Source: Rhodobacteraceae bacterium UBA6197
Lineage (GTDB): Bacteria; Pseudomonadota; Alphaproteobacteria; Rhodobacterales; Rhodobacteraceae
Length of the DNA: 64,000 nucleotides
Direction of reading: 5' to 3'
Assembly (NCBI GenBank): GCA_002422085.1
Contig: DISZ01000011.1
Span: 1 to 64,000 of the forward strand
Notes under the pieces: model-generated
What the model was told of the DNA's origin: nothing
What the model saw: the letters and a program-made list of their open reading frames with translations, nothing else
Database searches by the model: none
Made by a program: the position numbers and the translations under genes
Shown: positions 9,671-18,004 of the stretch, in pieces
Layout: each line of letters begins with the position of its first letter
Position numbering within the stretch: position 1 is the stretch's first letter

Positions 9671-10566
9671 TGGCACGATTGGCATGGCTGATGCGCGCCG
9701 ATGCGCTGGGGTCTGACCGGGTGGTGCCACCCACCGGCTTTACGGCGCGGCTGACGGTGTTGACCGCCGCCGCGATGGCCTTTCTGGCGGTGTTTGCGCT
9801 GGCGCTGTCGCTGGCGACGGGGCGGCTTGCCGATCGCTGGTCGCAGGCGTTGGCGCGATCGGCAACGATCCGCATCTCGGCGCCCGCCGATCAGATGGCG
9901 GCGCAGACGCGGGCGGTGCTGGACGTTCTGGCCACGACACCGGGTTTGGCCTCGTCGCGCCCGCTGACGGGTGACGAGATGCGAAAGCTGCTGGACCCCT
10001 GGTTCGGCCCCGATCTGCCGGTGGACAGCCTGCCCTTGCCGCAGCTGATCGAGCTGGTCGAGACCGATGCGGGGATCGACGCCGAGGGCCTGCGCCTGCG
10101 CCTTTCTGTCGAGGCGCCCGGCGCGGTGCTGGATGACCACACCCGCTGGCGCAGACCACTGGTCGCGGCAGCCGAGCGGTTGCGGCTCTTGGGGCTGATG
10201 TCGCTGGTGCTGATCGGGGCGGCGACGGCGGGGATGATCACGCTGGCGGCGCAGGCCGCCCTGGCGGCAAACGGGCAGGTGATCCGGGTGCTGCGCCTGG
10301 TGGGCGCGCGCGATCTGTTCATCGCGCGGGCCTTCGTGCGCCGGTTCACGCTGCGCGGCTTTGCCGGGGCAGCGATTGGCACCGCGCTGGGGATGCTGGC
10401 TGTCGCCTTGCTGCCCGACACCGATGAGGCGGGTGGTTTTCTGACCGGGCTCGGATTTCAGGGCGTCGCCTGGGCCTGGCCGCTTCTTGTTCCGCCGTTG
10501 GCCGCCATCGTGGCTTTTGTCGCCACCCGCGCCGCTGCACTTCGCATCCTGAGGGGGATCAGATGA
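9670..10566 (+). CDS. ftsX: cell division protein FtsX
   Basis: FtsX is the membrane partner of FtsE. The 298-residue protein shows the expected layout: a cytoplasmic N-terminus, a first transmembrane helix near residues 30-52, a periplasmic domain of about 110 residues, then three more hydrophobic helices near 170-195, 225-255 and 268-290. The ATG at 9670 shares a base with the ftsE stop; a GTG three bases earlier is also possible. Its stop overlaps the start of the acyltransferase gene (ATGA), giving a compact ftsE-ftsX-plsC unit. Confidence 0.93.
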   Translation: MARLAWLMRADALGSDRVVPPTGFTARLTVLTAAAMAFLAVFALALSLATGRLADRWSQALARSATIRISAPADQMAAQTRAVLDVLATTPGLASSRPLTGDEMRKLLDPWFGPDLPVDSLPLPQLIELVETDAGIDAEGLRLRLSVEAPGAVLDDHTRWRRPLVAAAERLRLLGLMSLVLIGAATAGMITLAAQAALAANGQVIRVLRLVGARDLFIARAFVRRFTLRGFAGAAIGTALGMLAVALLPDTDEAGGFLTGLGFQGVAWAWPLLVPPLAAIVAFVATRAAALRILRGIR

Positions 10567-11315
10567 CACTCGCGTTCCGGTATGTACGCTCTTACATCTT
10601 CATTGGGCAGATGTATCTGGCGCTGGCACTGATCGCCACGCTGGGCCTGCCGATCGCCTTTCTGGGTGGCCGACGCGGCACGCTGGCGGTGATGCATTTC
10701 TATTGCAACTGGGTGTGCTGGAGCGCGGGCTGGATCATCGGGCTCAAGACCGAAGTCCGTGGCACTCCGCCCACGAACGACGTGCTGGTCGCGGCCAAAC
10801 ACCAGTCGTTTCTGGACATCATCATGATCTATGCCGCCGTGCCGCGCGGAAAATACATCATGAAGAAAGAACTGAAATGGACACCCTTTGTCGGCTGGTA
10901 TGCCTGGCTTTCAGGCTGCATCCCGGTGGACCGCGCCAGACGTGCCGCCGCGATCAAGCCGATGCTGGAAGCCGTGGTCAAAAGCAAAGCCAAGGGCGGT
11001 CAACTGATCATCTTTTCACAAGGAACGCGCGTCGCGCCGGGGGTGAAACAGCCCTACAAAATTGGCACTGCGATGCTCTACAAGGAATTGCAACAAGACT
11101 GCGTGCCGGTCGCCACCAATGTCGGCGTGTTCTGGCCGCGCCGCTCGATGCTGCGCAAACCGGGGCTGGCGGTAATCGAATTTCTGCCACCTATCCCGGC
11201 GGGCCTGTCCACCCAGACCTTCATGGCCCGTCTGGAAGGCGCTATCGAGCCGGCGTCGGACGCGCTGATGCACGAGGCGGGATTTGACTTCTCGACCGCC
11301 GGAAACGATGAATAG
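10563..11315 (+). CDS. plsC: 1-acyl-sn-glycerol-3-phosphate acyltransferase
   Basis: This 250-residue membrane-associated acyltransferase converts lysophosphatidate to phosphatidate. The catalytic HX4D motif is HQSFLD at residues 80-85. The usual FPEGTR motif appears as FSQGTR, a departure from consensus also found in other members. An N-terminal hydrophobic segment spans about residues 10-45. The start overlaps the ftsX stop. The gene ends just before a large palindrome that separates it from the convergent sugE. An ornithine-lipid or other acyltransferase of the same superfamily is an alternative. Confidence 0.88.
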   Translation: MTLAFRYVRSYIFIGQMYLALALIATLGLPIAFLGGRRGTLAVMHFYCNWVCWSAGWIIGLKTEVRGTPPTNDVLVAAKHQSFLDIIMIYAAVPRGKYIMKKELKWTPFVGWYAWLSGCIPVDRARRAAAIKPMLEAVVKSKAKGGQLIIFSQGTRVAPGVKQPYKIGTAMLYKELQQDCVPVATNVGVFWPRRSMLRKPGLAVIEFLPPIPAGLSTQTFMARLEGAIEPASDALMHEAGFDFSTAGNDE

Positions 11316-11321
11316 TCGCGC

Positions 11322-11407
11322 TTTCATCTTCGCTTAAATATCCCCGCCGGAGGCTCCCGGATCCGGCCATGGGAGCCTCCGGCGGGGATACTTAAGCGAA
11401 GATGAAA
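11322..11407. repeat. long palindrome between convergent plsC and sugE
   Basis: Two arms of about 36 bases (11322-11358 and 11371-11407) are reverse complements with one A/G difference (a G-U pair in RNA) around a 12-base loop. The core is CCCCGCCGGAGGCTCCC. Outside the core both arms carry AT-richer tracts ending in TTTCATCTTCG and CGAAGATGAAA. A transcript from either side would form a very stable hairpin, so it may act as a bidirectional terminator. It belongs to the family also at 27004, 51841 and 60086. Confidence 0.9.
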
Positions 11408-11414
11408 AACAGGC

Positions 11415-11729
11415 TCAGGCTTGTTTCAGGGTGATGATCCCGACGACGATCAAGGCGATGCCCGCCACACGCGCGGCATTGACCGGTTCTGCGAACAGAT
11501 AGACTGCGGCGATTGCGGTGCCCAACGCACCGATCCCGGTCCACACGGCGTAAGCGGTGCCAACCGGCAGGGTTTTCATTGCCTGGGCCAAGAGCACAAA
11601 GCTGATGATCGCCCCGATCACCGTGGCGACCGTAGGCCAGAGCCTGGTGAAACCGTCAGAATATTTCAGCCCCAGCGCCCAGACGACCTCGCAGACGCCG
11701 GCAATGGCAAGCACGAGCCAGGCGTTCAC
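11415..11729 (-). CDS. sugE: SugE-type SMR transporter (guanidinium exporter)
   Basis: This 104-residue, four-helix small multidrug resistance protein closely resembles SugE/Gdx: EVVWALGLKYSDGF near the start, then LPVGTAYAVWTGIGALG in the third helix. Glu in the first helix is the proton/substrate-coupling residue. SugE-type members export guanidinium rather than drugs. The start is a GTG whose GTGA overlaps the accA stop, so it is translationally coupled to accA; there is no room for its own guanidine riboswitch directly upstream. This pairing with fatty acid synthesis is unexpected. Confidence 0.9.
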   Translation of the reverse strand: MNAWLVLAIAGVCEVVWALGLKYSDGFTRLWPTVATVIGAIISFVLLAQAMKTLPVGTAYAVWTGIGALGTAIAAVYLFAEPVNAARVAGIALIVVGIITLKQA

Positions 11730-12688
11730 GCTGCCAGGCCCTTTGTCCCCAGGTCAAGATATTTGCGGCGCCGTTCCTTAATGATGTCGGCGGGTTTCTT
11801 GCCGGCGAACTCGGCCAGCATCAGGGCGAGTTCCGACCCGACCGAGGCGATTGCGGCCGCGCTGTTGCGCTGCGCTCCGCCCGAGGGTTCCTTGATGATC
11901 CGGTCAATGACGCCCAGTTTCTTGAGGTCTTGCGCGGTCAGTTTCAAGGCGTCGGCGGCTTCGCGCATCTTTTCGGCATCTTTCCACAGGATCGAGGCGC
12001 AGCCTTCGGGCGAGATCACGGAATAGACCGAGTGTTCCAGCATCGCCACGCGATCGGCCGTGGCAAAGGCCACGGCCCCGCCGGATCCGCCTTCGCCGAT
12101 GACCACCGAAATCAGCGGCACGCCGATCTCGAGGCATTTTTGTGTCGAGCGCGCGATCGCTTCGGCCTGACCCCGTTCTTCGGCGCCTTTGCCGGGGTAG
12201 GCGCCGGGGGTGTCGATCAAGGTGATGACGGGCAGGCCAAAGCGGTCGGCCAGATCCATCAGCCGGATCGCCTTGCGGTAGCCCTCGGGCCGGGCCATGC
12301 CGAAATTGCGCTCGATCCGGGTTTTGGTGTCATTGCCTTTTTCGTGGCCGATCACCATGACCGGCAGATCATCCAGCCGCGCCAGACCGCCCATGATGGC
12401 ATGGTCATCGGCAAAGTTGCGATCGCCGGCAAGCGGTGTGTATTCGGTAAACAGGGCTTCGATATAATCCTTGCAATGCGGCCGGTCCGGGTGGCGCGCG
12501 ACAAGGCATTTGCGCCACGGGCTGAGATCCTTGTAAAGCTCGCGCAGCAGGTCGGCGGCCTTCTTGTCCAGTGCGGCGGCCTCTTTCTCGACTTTCATCT
12601 CTGCGTTGTTGCGCGCCATCGCACGCAGCTCTTCGGCCTTGCCTTCGATTTCGGCCAGCGGCTTTTCAAACTCGAGATAGGTGGTCAT
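11726..12688 (-). CDS. accA: acetyl-CoA carboxylase carboxyltransferase subunit alpha
   Basis: The 320-residue alpha subunit transfers CO2 from biotin to acetyl-CoA together with AccD, the first committed step of fatty acid synthesis. MTTYLEFEKPL and the central GHEKG, RNFGM and DTPGAYPG stretches are typical, as is the later GEGGSGGA oxyanion-type loop. The start at 12688 is preceded by GGAGG; the longer open frame upstream gives no family similarity. It ends in a GTGA overlap with sugE. Confidence 0.97.
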   Translation of the reverse strand: MTTYLEFEKPLAEIEGKAEELRAMARNNAEMKVEKEAAALDKKAADLLRELYKDLSPWRKCLVARHPDRPHCKDYIEALFTEYTPLAGDRNFADDHAIMGGLARLDDLPVMVIGHEKGNDTKTRIERNFGMARPEGYRKAIRLMDLADRFGLPVITLIDTPGAYPGKGAEERGQAEAIARSTQKCLEIGVPLISVVIGEGGSGGAVAFATADRVAMLEHSVYSVISPEGCASILWKDAEKMREAADALKLTAQDLKKLGVIDRIIKEPSGGAQRNSAAAIASVGSELALMLAEFAGKKPADIIKERRRKYLDLGTKGLAA

Positions 12689-13593
12689 GTCGCCCTCCGT
12701 GACGGAACCTCGACTATATGAAGGCGTTGTGGGGCAAATGCAACTCGCGCTGCGGCGCTGACGGGGCTGGTGCCGCATGGGGGGCGGCACGCTGCGGCCG
12801 GATCACTCCGAGCCACCCATGGCTTTGCCATCCGTTCCCCCTGACGTTGACCCTGATCCTTGGTCTTGCCGCTACCCCTGCCTTTCCCGGCCTTGGCGCA
12901 AGATGGCGACTTTGGCGATCGAGGCTCGGACGGGGCCGGCGACGGCAATTGCGACGACCGGCATTTTTCGACCCCGGCATGGGCGAAGACCTGTTTGGGG
13001 CGGCGCGGGCCGCGACCGAACCAATTGCACGAAGGCGTTTCGGGGCGTAAAATCGCGACCGGAGTGCCTGCCGGCGGCCTTGGCCGTGACCGATCGTGCC
13101 GCAAATGGGTGGGCCGATGACGAGGTCGCAACAAGGGCCAAGGCGGGGTATTGCGGCGACCCGCCCTGTGCGGCTCTGGCGACGGCGGGCATCTTGTTGG
13201 CACAGGACGAGGGGCGCGATGCGTCTGATTGCAAACGCCTTTGTCGATGGGATCAGATCGGAGGGTGCAGCCGTCAGGCCCTATCGCCGCGCTGCCATCG
13301 GGCGATGGCGCGGCAATCTTGGGCCACTTCTGCACGACGTGCAAACGCTGGATGTGGCAATTCGGCCAGGGATCAGCCAGGGGGGCAGCCGGAGGATGGT
13401 TTGCAAAGACCACGCGATGCAGGTGTCGCGCCCGTTCCTTGCCGATCCGGCAGCGGATCTGTCGCCGGATGCGCCCTCGCAAGAGCACCAGCTTCGGCGG
13501 CGCGTGTTGTCGCCGCCACGGCGTCACGCCCGCCAGATTTCGGGCAGGGGGCGACGGGTGCAAGCCCCCCACCATTTTCAGAAAGGACCGAGC
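12689..13593. other. 905-bp divergent region without a convincing gene
   Basis: The region lies between accA and the GyrI-like gene, which point away from each other. Both strands carry long open frames (for example 12685-13653 minus and 12777-13667 plus), but they overlap, are very rich in Arg, Pro, Ala and Cys, and resemble no family I know. Long stop-free frames are expected by chance at this GC content. The promoters of both flanking genes must lie here. Confidence 0.5.
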
Positions 13594-14067
13594 ATGACCT
13601 ACCCTGTCGAGATCCGCGATCAGCCGGGCCTTCGCTTGGCTGCCCTGCTGCATGTCGGCCCCTATGACGAATTGGGCCGCTCTTACGAGCGGTTGGCGGA
13701 GCTGTTTTCGGCGCGTGGTCTTTGGCCCGCCGTGCGTGGCCGCGCCAGCGTCGCCCTAGACGACCCCGACGTGACCCCGGCAGCCAAGCTGAGGTCTTAT
13801 GCGGGGCATATCGTTGACGAAAATCTGCAGATCGAGCCGCCTCTGCAAGAGCTGCGCCTAGCCCCCGGTCGTCATGCGGTGATGACCTATACCGGGCCCT
13901 ACGCCGGGCTTGCCGCCGCCTATCAGCAGCTATTCGGGGTCTGGTTGCCGCAATCGGGTGAAAAGCCCGGCGATGCGCCGGTCTATGAGACCTATCTGAA
14001 CACCCCGGGGGACGCTCCGCCCGAGGCGCTGATCACCGAGATCTGCCTGCCGCTGCGGACGGCTTGA
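13594..14067 (+). CDS. GyrI-like / AraC effector-binding domain protein
   Basis: This 157-residue stand-alone GyrI-like small-molecule-binding domain starts PVEIRDQPGLRLAALLHVGPY, a common opening for the family, and ends with YETYLNTP...ICLPL, also typical. No DNA-binding helix-turn-helix is attached. Relatives bind hydrophobic or cationic ligands, or inhibit gyrase. An open frame continues about 500 bases upstream, but AAAGGA before the Met at 13594 and the family boundary support this start. A perfect 10-bp hairpin follows. Confidence 0.87.
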   Translation: MTYPVEIRDQPGLRLAALLHVGPYDELGRSYERLAELFSARGLWPAVRGRASVALDDPDVTPAAKLRSYAGHIVDENLQIEPPLQELRLAPGRHAVMTYTGPYAGLAAAYQQLFGVWLPQSGEKPGDAPVYETYLNTPGDAPPEALITEICLPLRTA

Positions 14068-14074
14068 AATTCAA

Positions 14075-14100
14075 ATGCCGGGGGTGCTGGCCCCCGGCAT
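14075..14100 (+). terminator. hairpin after the GyrI-like gene
   Basis: A perfect 10-bp inverted repeat, ATGCCGGGGG and CCCCCGGCAT, surrounds a 6-base loop. It begins seven bases after the stop codon. No T-run follows, so termination would be weak or Rho-assisted. Confidence 0.5.
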
Positions 14101-14341
14101 CGAACAGTGTCTGGCGCCACTGCGAGAGGACGTTATGGGCAACGCCGAGGTAAGGAGTGCCCGGTTTGCCCGCGCCTAGATTGCGCGCAAACGCCCGCCG
14201 GCCCAATGAGACACCGCGCCACCCTTGGACAGTTTGTCCACCAGTCCCTGGATCGGCGTTTGGCCGACCGCCGGGCGGGCCGCAAGCGTCGCCCAAGCCC
14301 GCCTTTGACTGATTCGCCGTCTCTGGCCGGGGCCGCCGCGC

Positions 14342-15301
14342 CTAGCTGGCCGCGATCAGTTCGACCTGACGCACAATTCCCTCGGCCTGCTTGATGCTGG
14401 CGATATCCACCAGCCGGCCCTTGTAGACCGTCGCGCCTTCGCCGCGCTCGGTCGCCGCCGCCATCGCGGCCAGAATTTCGCGGGCTTCGGCCACGGCCGC
14501 CTCGGAGGGGGTGAAGACCGCGTTGGCGATCGCCACCTGTTTCGGGTGGATCGCCCATTTGCCGACCATGCCCAGCGTGGCCGAGCGCAGCGCCTGAGCG
14601 CGGAACCCCTCATCATCCGAAAAGTCACCAAACGGCCCGTCGACCGGCAGAACCCCATGCGTGCGGCAGGCGGCAACTATGGCGGTTTGCGCCCAATGCC
14701 AGGGGTCGGACCAGTATTTCTGCCCCTCGCGCAGCATGTAGTAGTTTTCCTGCGTGCCGCCGATGCCGGTGGTCGCCATGCCCATCGAGGCGGCAAAATC
14801 GGCCGCACCAAGGCTCATCGCCTGAAGCCGGGGGCTGGAGGCGGCGACTTCCTCGACATGGGCGATGCCGGCGGCGGATTCGATGATGACCTCAAAGCTG
14901 ATCCGCTTTTTGCGGCCCTTGGCGGATTCGATCGCGGTGACCAGCGCGTCCACGGCGTAAACATCCGCCGCGCAGCCGACCTTCGGGATCATGATCTGGT
15001 CGATCCGCTCGGACCCTTGTTCGAGCAGGTCCACCACATCGCGATACCAGAACGGCGTATCAAGGCCATTGATCCGCACGCTGAGGTGTTTCTTGCCCCA
15101 GTCGATGTCATGGCTGGCCTGAATGATATTGGCCCGCGCCTGCGGCTTGTCGGCGGGCGAAACCGAATCTTCAAGATCGAGGTTGATGACATCCGCCGCC
15201 CCCGCCGCCATCTTCTCGAAGATCGCCGGGCGCGAGCCGGGTCCGAACAATTGGCAACGGTTGGGGCGGGCCGGGGCGGCGGGTTGAACGCGGAAGCTCA
15301 T
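14342..15301 (-). CDS. mcl1: L-malyl-CoA/beta-methylmalyl-CoA lyase
   Basis: This 319-residue HpcH/HpaI-superfamily lyase is, as I recall it, almost colinear with Rhodobacter sphaeroides Mcl1: CQLFGPGSRP, DVINLDLEDSV, VRINGLDTPFWYRD, FEVIIESAAGIAHVEE, GKWAIHPKQV. It reversibly cleaves malyl-CoA and beta-methylmalyl-CoA to glyoxylate plus acetyl- or propionyl-CoA, as needed in the ethylmalonyl-CoA pathway for acetate assimilation. Acidic metal ligands are in LDLED and the Glu of VIIESA. The start at 15301 matches the family; the 97-residue upstream extension does not. No other pathway gene is nearby. Confidence 0.95.
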   Translation of the reverse strand: MSFRVQPAAPARPNRCQLFGPGSRPAIFEKMAAGAADVINLDLEDSVSPADKPQARANIIQASHDIDWGKKHLSVRINGLDTPFWYRDVVDLLEQGSERIDQIMIPKVGCAADVYAVDALVTAIESAKGRKKRISFEVIIESAAGIAHVEEVAASSPRLQAMSLGAADFAASMGMATTGIGGTQENYYMLREGQKYWSDPWHWAQTAIVAACRTHGVLPVDGPFGDFSDDEGFRAQALRSATLGMVGKWAIHPKQVAIANAVFTPSEAAVAEAREILAAMAAATERGEGATVYKGRLVDIASIKQAEGIVRQVELIAAS

Positions 15302-16076
15302 GGCAGGGCCTTTCGCAAGGAAGTTACGGGAATTGCTTTGTGCGAGATAGATTATTGCGCGGCGCGTTTCAAGCCGGCTTTCGCTGATGCAGCATGAATG
15401 CGGCGCTGCGGCAGGCACATTGCACCGTCTGGCATTTTGATTTGCCGGCGATGGCGAGGTGCGCCGTCGAAAGCCCGCTTCAAGCAGGTCAGACAGCGGC
15501 GGCTTTTCAGCGGGCCGCGGGTCATGCGGCGCTGCGCGCCAGAAACGCCGAAGCGCCCCGCGCCGGGCGACCTTCCCCTGGGAACATTCCATGGCAAGGT
15601 TTTCAAAAGCGGCATGAGTCCGGCCCGGCTGATCGTATTTGAAATTGGGGCCTTGGGCGGATGCTCGGTCCGGTCAAGTTGGCGCCGGCGGTGCGGCCCG
15701 TCGCGCCCCCGTGTGCCGTTGGTCAGGCCCCGCCTGTCGCAGCGGCGGGCTGATGCAGAAGGGGTGGCTTTCAGGTCCGGGTTTTGCGGAGAAAGCTGTT
15801 TGATGCGCGCGTGTTTCCGGCCTTCATCGCGCGGGCCAAGGCGCGGCAACGGTCAAGACGCGGGGTGGTGCCCGCCTTTCCGTCGCATGGATGTCCGTGA
15901 TTGAGGCTCGGTCGCGCCGGTGCCGCTGCTGGCGGGCGAGGCGCGCGGCGTGCTGGCCCTCGGGCAGGCAAGTTGGTGGACGCCCTGACGGCGATCTGAC
16001 AGGTTGGCCATGCGGCAGACGCGGGCGGCCAAGGCACTTGGTGCACATTTGGTCAATCAGGTTGAAAGGGAACGGG
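15302..16076. other. 775-bp divergent region without a convincing gene
   Basis: The region lies between mcl1 and the epimerase, which are transcribed away from each other. Short frames on both strands overlap and look like chance ORFs. Bases 15310-15365, just upstream of mcl1, are AT-richer and probably carry its promoter. The rest is GC-rich and featureless. Confidence 0.45.
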
Positions 16077-17039
16077 ATGATCTCGGTCAGGGCGGATGTG
16101 TTCCGATTGGCGCAGGTTTTCACCATATCGCGCGGATCGCGCACCGAGGCGCGGGTGCTGACGGTGCAGATCGCGCGGGATGGACATGAAGGCCGGGGCG
16201 AATGTGTGCCCTATGCGCGCTACGGCGAAACCTTGGAAAGCGTGCGGGCGCAGATCGAAAGCCTGCCCGAGCGGATCAGCCGTGCCGCATTGCAAGCGGC
16301 CTTGCCCGCAGGGGCGGCGCGCAACGCAGTCGATTGCGCGCTTTGGGATCTGGAGGCAAAGGCGGCAGGACAGCGGGCCTGGATCCTTGCCGGGCTGCCC
16401 GACCCGGTGCCACAGATCACCGCCTACACGCTGTCGCTGGACAGCCCCGCGGCCATGCAGGCGGCGGCGGCGAAGAATGCCCATCGCCCGATCCTGAAGA
16501 TCAAGCTGGGCACGCCCGATGACATGCCCCGGCTTGAGGCGGTCCGCGCGGGCGCGCCGCGCGCCCGGATCATCGTTGATGCGAACGAGGGCTGGGACGC
16601 CGAGATCTACACCGACCTTGCGCCGCATCTTTTGCGGCTGGGGGTGGCGCTGGTGGAACAGCCCCTGCCGGCCGGCGCCGACGAGATCCTGGCCGAGATC
16701 GAACGCCCCTTGCCGGTCTGTGCCGACGAATCGTGCCACGACAGGGGCAGTCTGGCGGGGCTTGCGGGCAAATACGACATGGTCAACATCAAGCTCGACA
16801 AGACCGGCGGGCTGACCGAGGCGCTGGCGTTGCGCGATCTGGCCCATGCGCAGGGCTACGGGGTGATGGTCGGTTGCATGGTCGGATCCAGCCTCGCGAT
16901 GGCGCCAGCGGTGCTGGTGGCGCAGGGCGCGGGCATTGTTGATCTTGACGGGCCGTTGTTGTTGGCAGAAGACCGCGAAAACCCGCTTCGCTACGAGGCG
17001 GGCAAGGTTTACCCGCCCGATGCGGCCTTGTGGGGATAG
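16077..17039 (+). CDS. L-Ala-D/L-Glu-type dipeptide epimerase (enolase superfamily)
   Basis: This 320-residue muconate-lactonizing/mandelate-racemase-type enzyme has catalytic acid-base lysines in LKIKLG (K141/K143) and in KLDKTGG (about 240). Metal ligands are D168 in VDANEGW, Glu in VEQPLP and Asp in CADES. Relatives epimerise L-Ala-D-Glu from peptidoglycan turnover or racemise N-acyl-D-Glu (DgcA type). AAGGGA precedes the Met at 16077; the upstream open frame is unsupported. A D-amino-acid transaminase begins 6 bases after its stop, so the pair probably processes D-amino acids or muropeptides. Confidence 0.88.
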   Translation: MISVRADVFRLAQVFTISRGSRTEARVLTVQIARDGHEGRGECVPYARYGETLESVRAQIESLPERISRAALQAALPAGAARNAVDCALWDLEAKAAGQRAWILAGLPDPVPQITAYTLSLDSPAAMQAAAAKNAHRPILKIKLGTPDDMPRLEAVRAGAPRARIIVDANEGWDAEIYTDLAPHLLRLGVALVEQPLPAGADEILAEIERPLPVCADESCHDRGSLAGLAGKYDMVNIKLDKTGGLTEALALRDLAHAQGYGVMVGCMVGSSLAMAPAVLVAQGAGIVDLDGPLLLAEDRENPLRYEAGKVYPPDAALWG

Positions 17040-17045
17040 GATGCG

Positions 17046-17909
17046 ATGACCCGGACTGTCTATGTGAATGGCGACTATTTGCCCGAAACCGACGCCACGG
17101 TTTCGATCTTTGACCGCGGCTTTCTGATGGCCGACGGGGTTTACGAGGTGACCTCGGTTCTGGATGGCAAGCTGATCGACTTTGCCGGTCACGCCAGACG
17201 GCTGGAGCGCAGCCTGTCAGAGCTGGACATGGCCAGCCCGATCAGCATGGACGATTTGCTTGTTGTGCACCGCGAACTGGTGGCGCGGAACGGGATCGCG
17301 GACGGGATGATCTATCTGCAAATCACCCGCGGCAATCCCGGCGACCGCGACTTTGCCTTTCCGGATCCGGCGGTGACGCCCGGCACGATCGTGCTGTTCA
17401 CCCAGGACAAACCCGGTCTGGCCGGTAACCCGATGGCGAAAACCGGGATGCGGGTGGTCAGCGTTGACGACATCCGCTGGGGTCGGCGCGACATCAAGAC
17501 GGTGCAACTGCTTTACCCCTCGATGGCCAAGATGATGGCCAAGAAGGCGGGCGTCGATGACGCCTGGCTGGTCGAGGACGGATTCGTGACCGAGGGCACC
17601 TCGAACAACGCCTATATCGTGACGGGCGGCAAGATCATCACCCGCCAGCTTTCCAGCGACATCCTGCACGGGATCACCCGTGCCGCCGTGTTGCGTTTTG
17701 CGGCCGAGGCGCAAATGGAGGTCATCGAGCGGCCCTTTACCATCGCCGAGGCGCAAGCCGCCGACGAGGCCTTCATCACCTCGGCGTCGGCCTTCGTGAT
17801 GCCGGTGGTCGAGGTGGATGGCGTGGCACTTGGGCGCGGCACGCCCGGTCCGGTGGCGATCCGTCTGCGCGAAATCTATCTGGAGGAAAGCCGCAAGTCC
17901 GCGATCTGA
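17046..17909 (+). CDS. dat: D-amino-acid transaminase
   Basis: This 287-residue fold-type IV PLP aminotransferase opens with YVNGDYLPETDATVSIFDRGF, typical of D-alanine aminotransferases. The probable PLP lysine is K151 in RRDIKTVQLL, and EGTSNN (about 181-186) is the conserved Glu/PLP-ring motif. It would interconvert D-amino acids and 2-oxoacids. It is co-oriented with, and 6 bases from, the epimerase. A branched-chain aminotransferase-like paralogue is the main alternative. Confidence 0.9.
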   Translation: MTRTVYVNGDYLPETDATVSIFDRGFLMADGVYEVTSVLDGKLIDFAGHARRLERSLSELDMASPISMDDLLVVHRELVARNGIADGMIYLQITRGNPGDRDFAFPDPAVTPGTIVLFTQDKPGLAGNPMAKTGMRVVSVDDIRWGRRDIKTVQLLYPSMAKMMAKKAGVDDAWLVEDGFVTEGTSNNAYIVTGGKIITRQLSSDILHGITRAAVLRFAAEAQMEVIERPFTIAEAQAADEAFITSASAFVMPVVEVDGVALGRGTPGPVAIRLREIYLEESRKSAI

Positions 17910-18004
17910 CGCGGGCAAGCCGCAAGCCGGGGCGCGGCAACGGTGGCCGCCCTTTGGCGTGCCGCAAGGTGGCGCGACCGCCCCGGTGGCAGGCTGGCGC
18001 CCGT

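Noticed and set aside
11322..11407. palindrome as insertion-sequence terminal repeats
   Set aside because: No transposase lies between or near the arms and the loops are only 12-19 bases.
11730..11800. guanidine riboswitch upstream of sugE
   Set aside because: The sequence immediately upstream is accA coding sequence and the sugE start overlaps its stop; no leader exists.
12685..13653. 322-codon minus and 296-codon plus open frames between accA and the GyrI-like gene
   Set aside because: They overlap each other, lack family similarity and have extreme Arg/Pro/Ala content; stop-free frames of this size are expected by chance at high GC.
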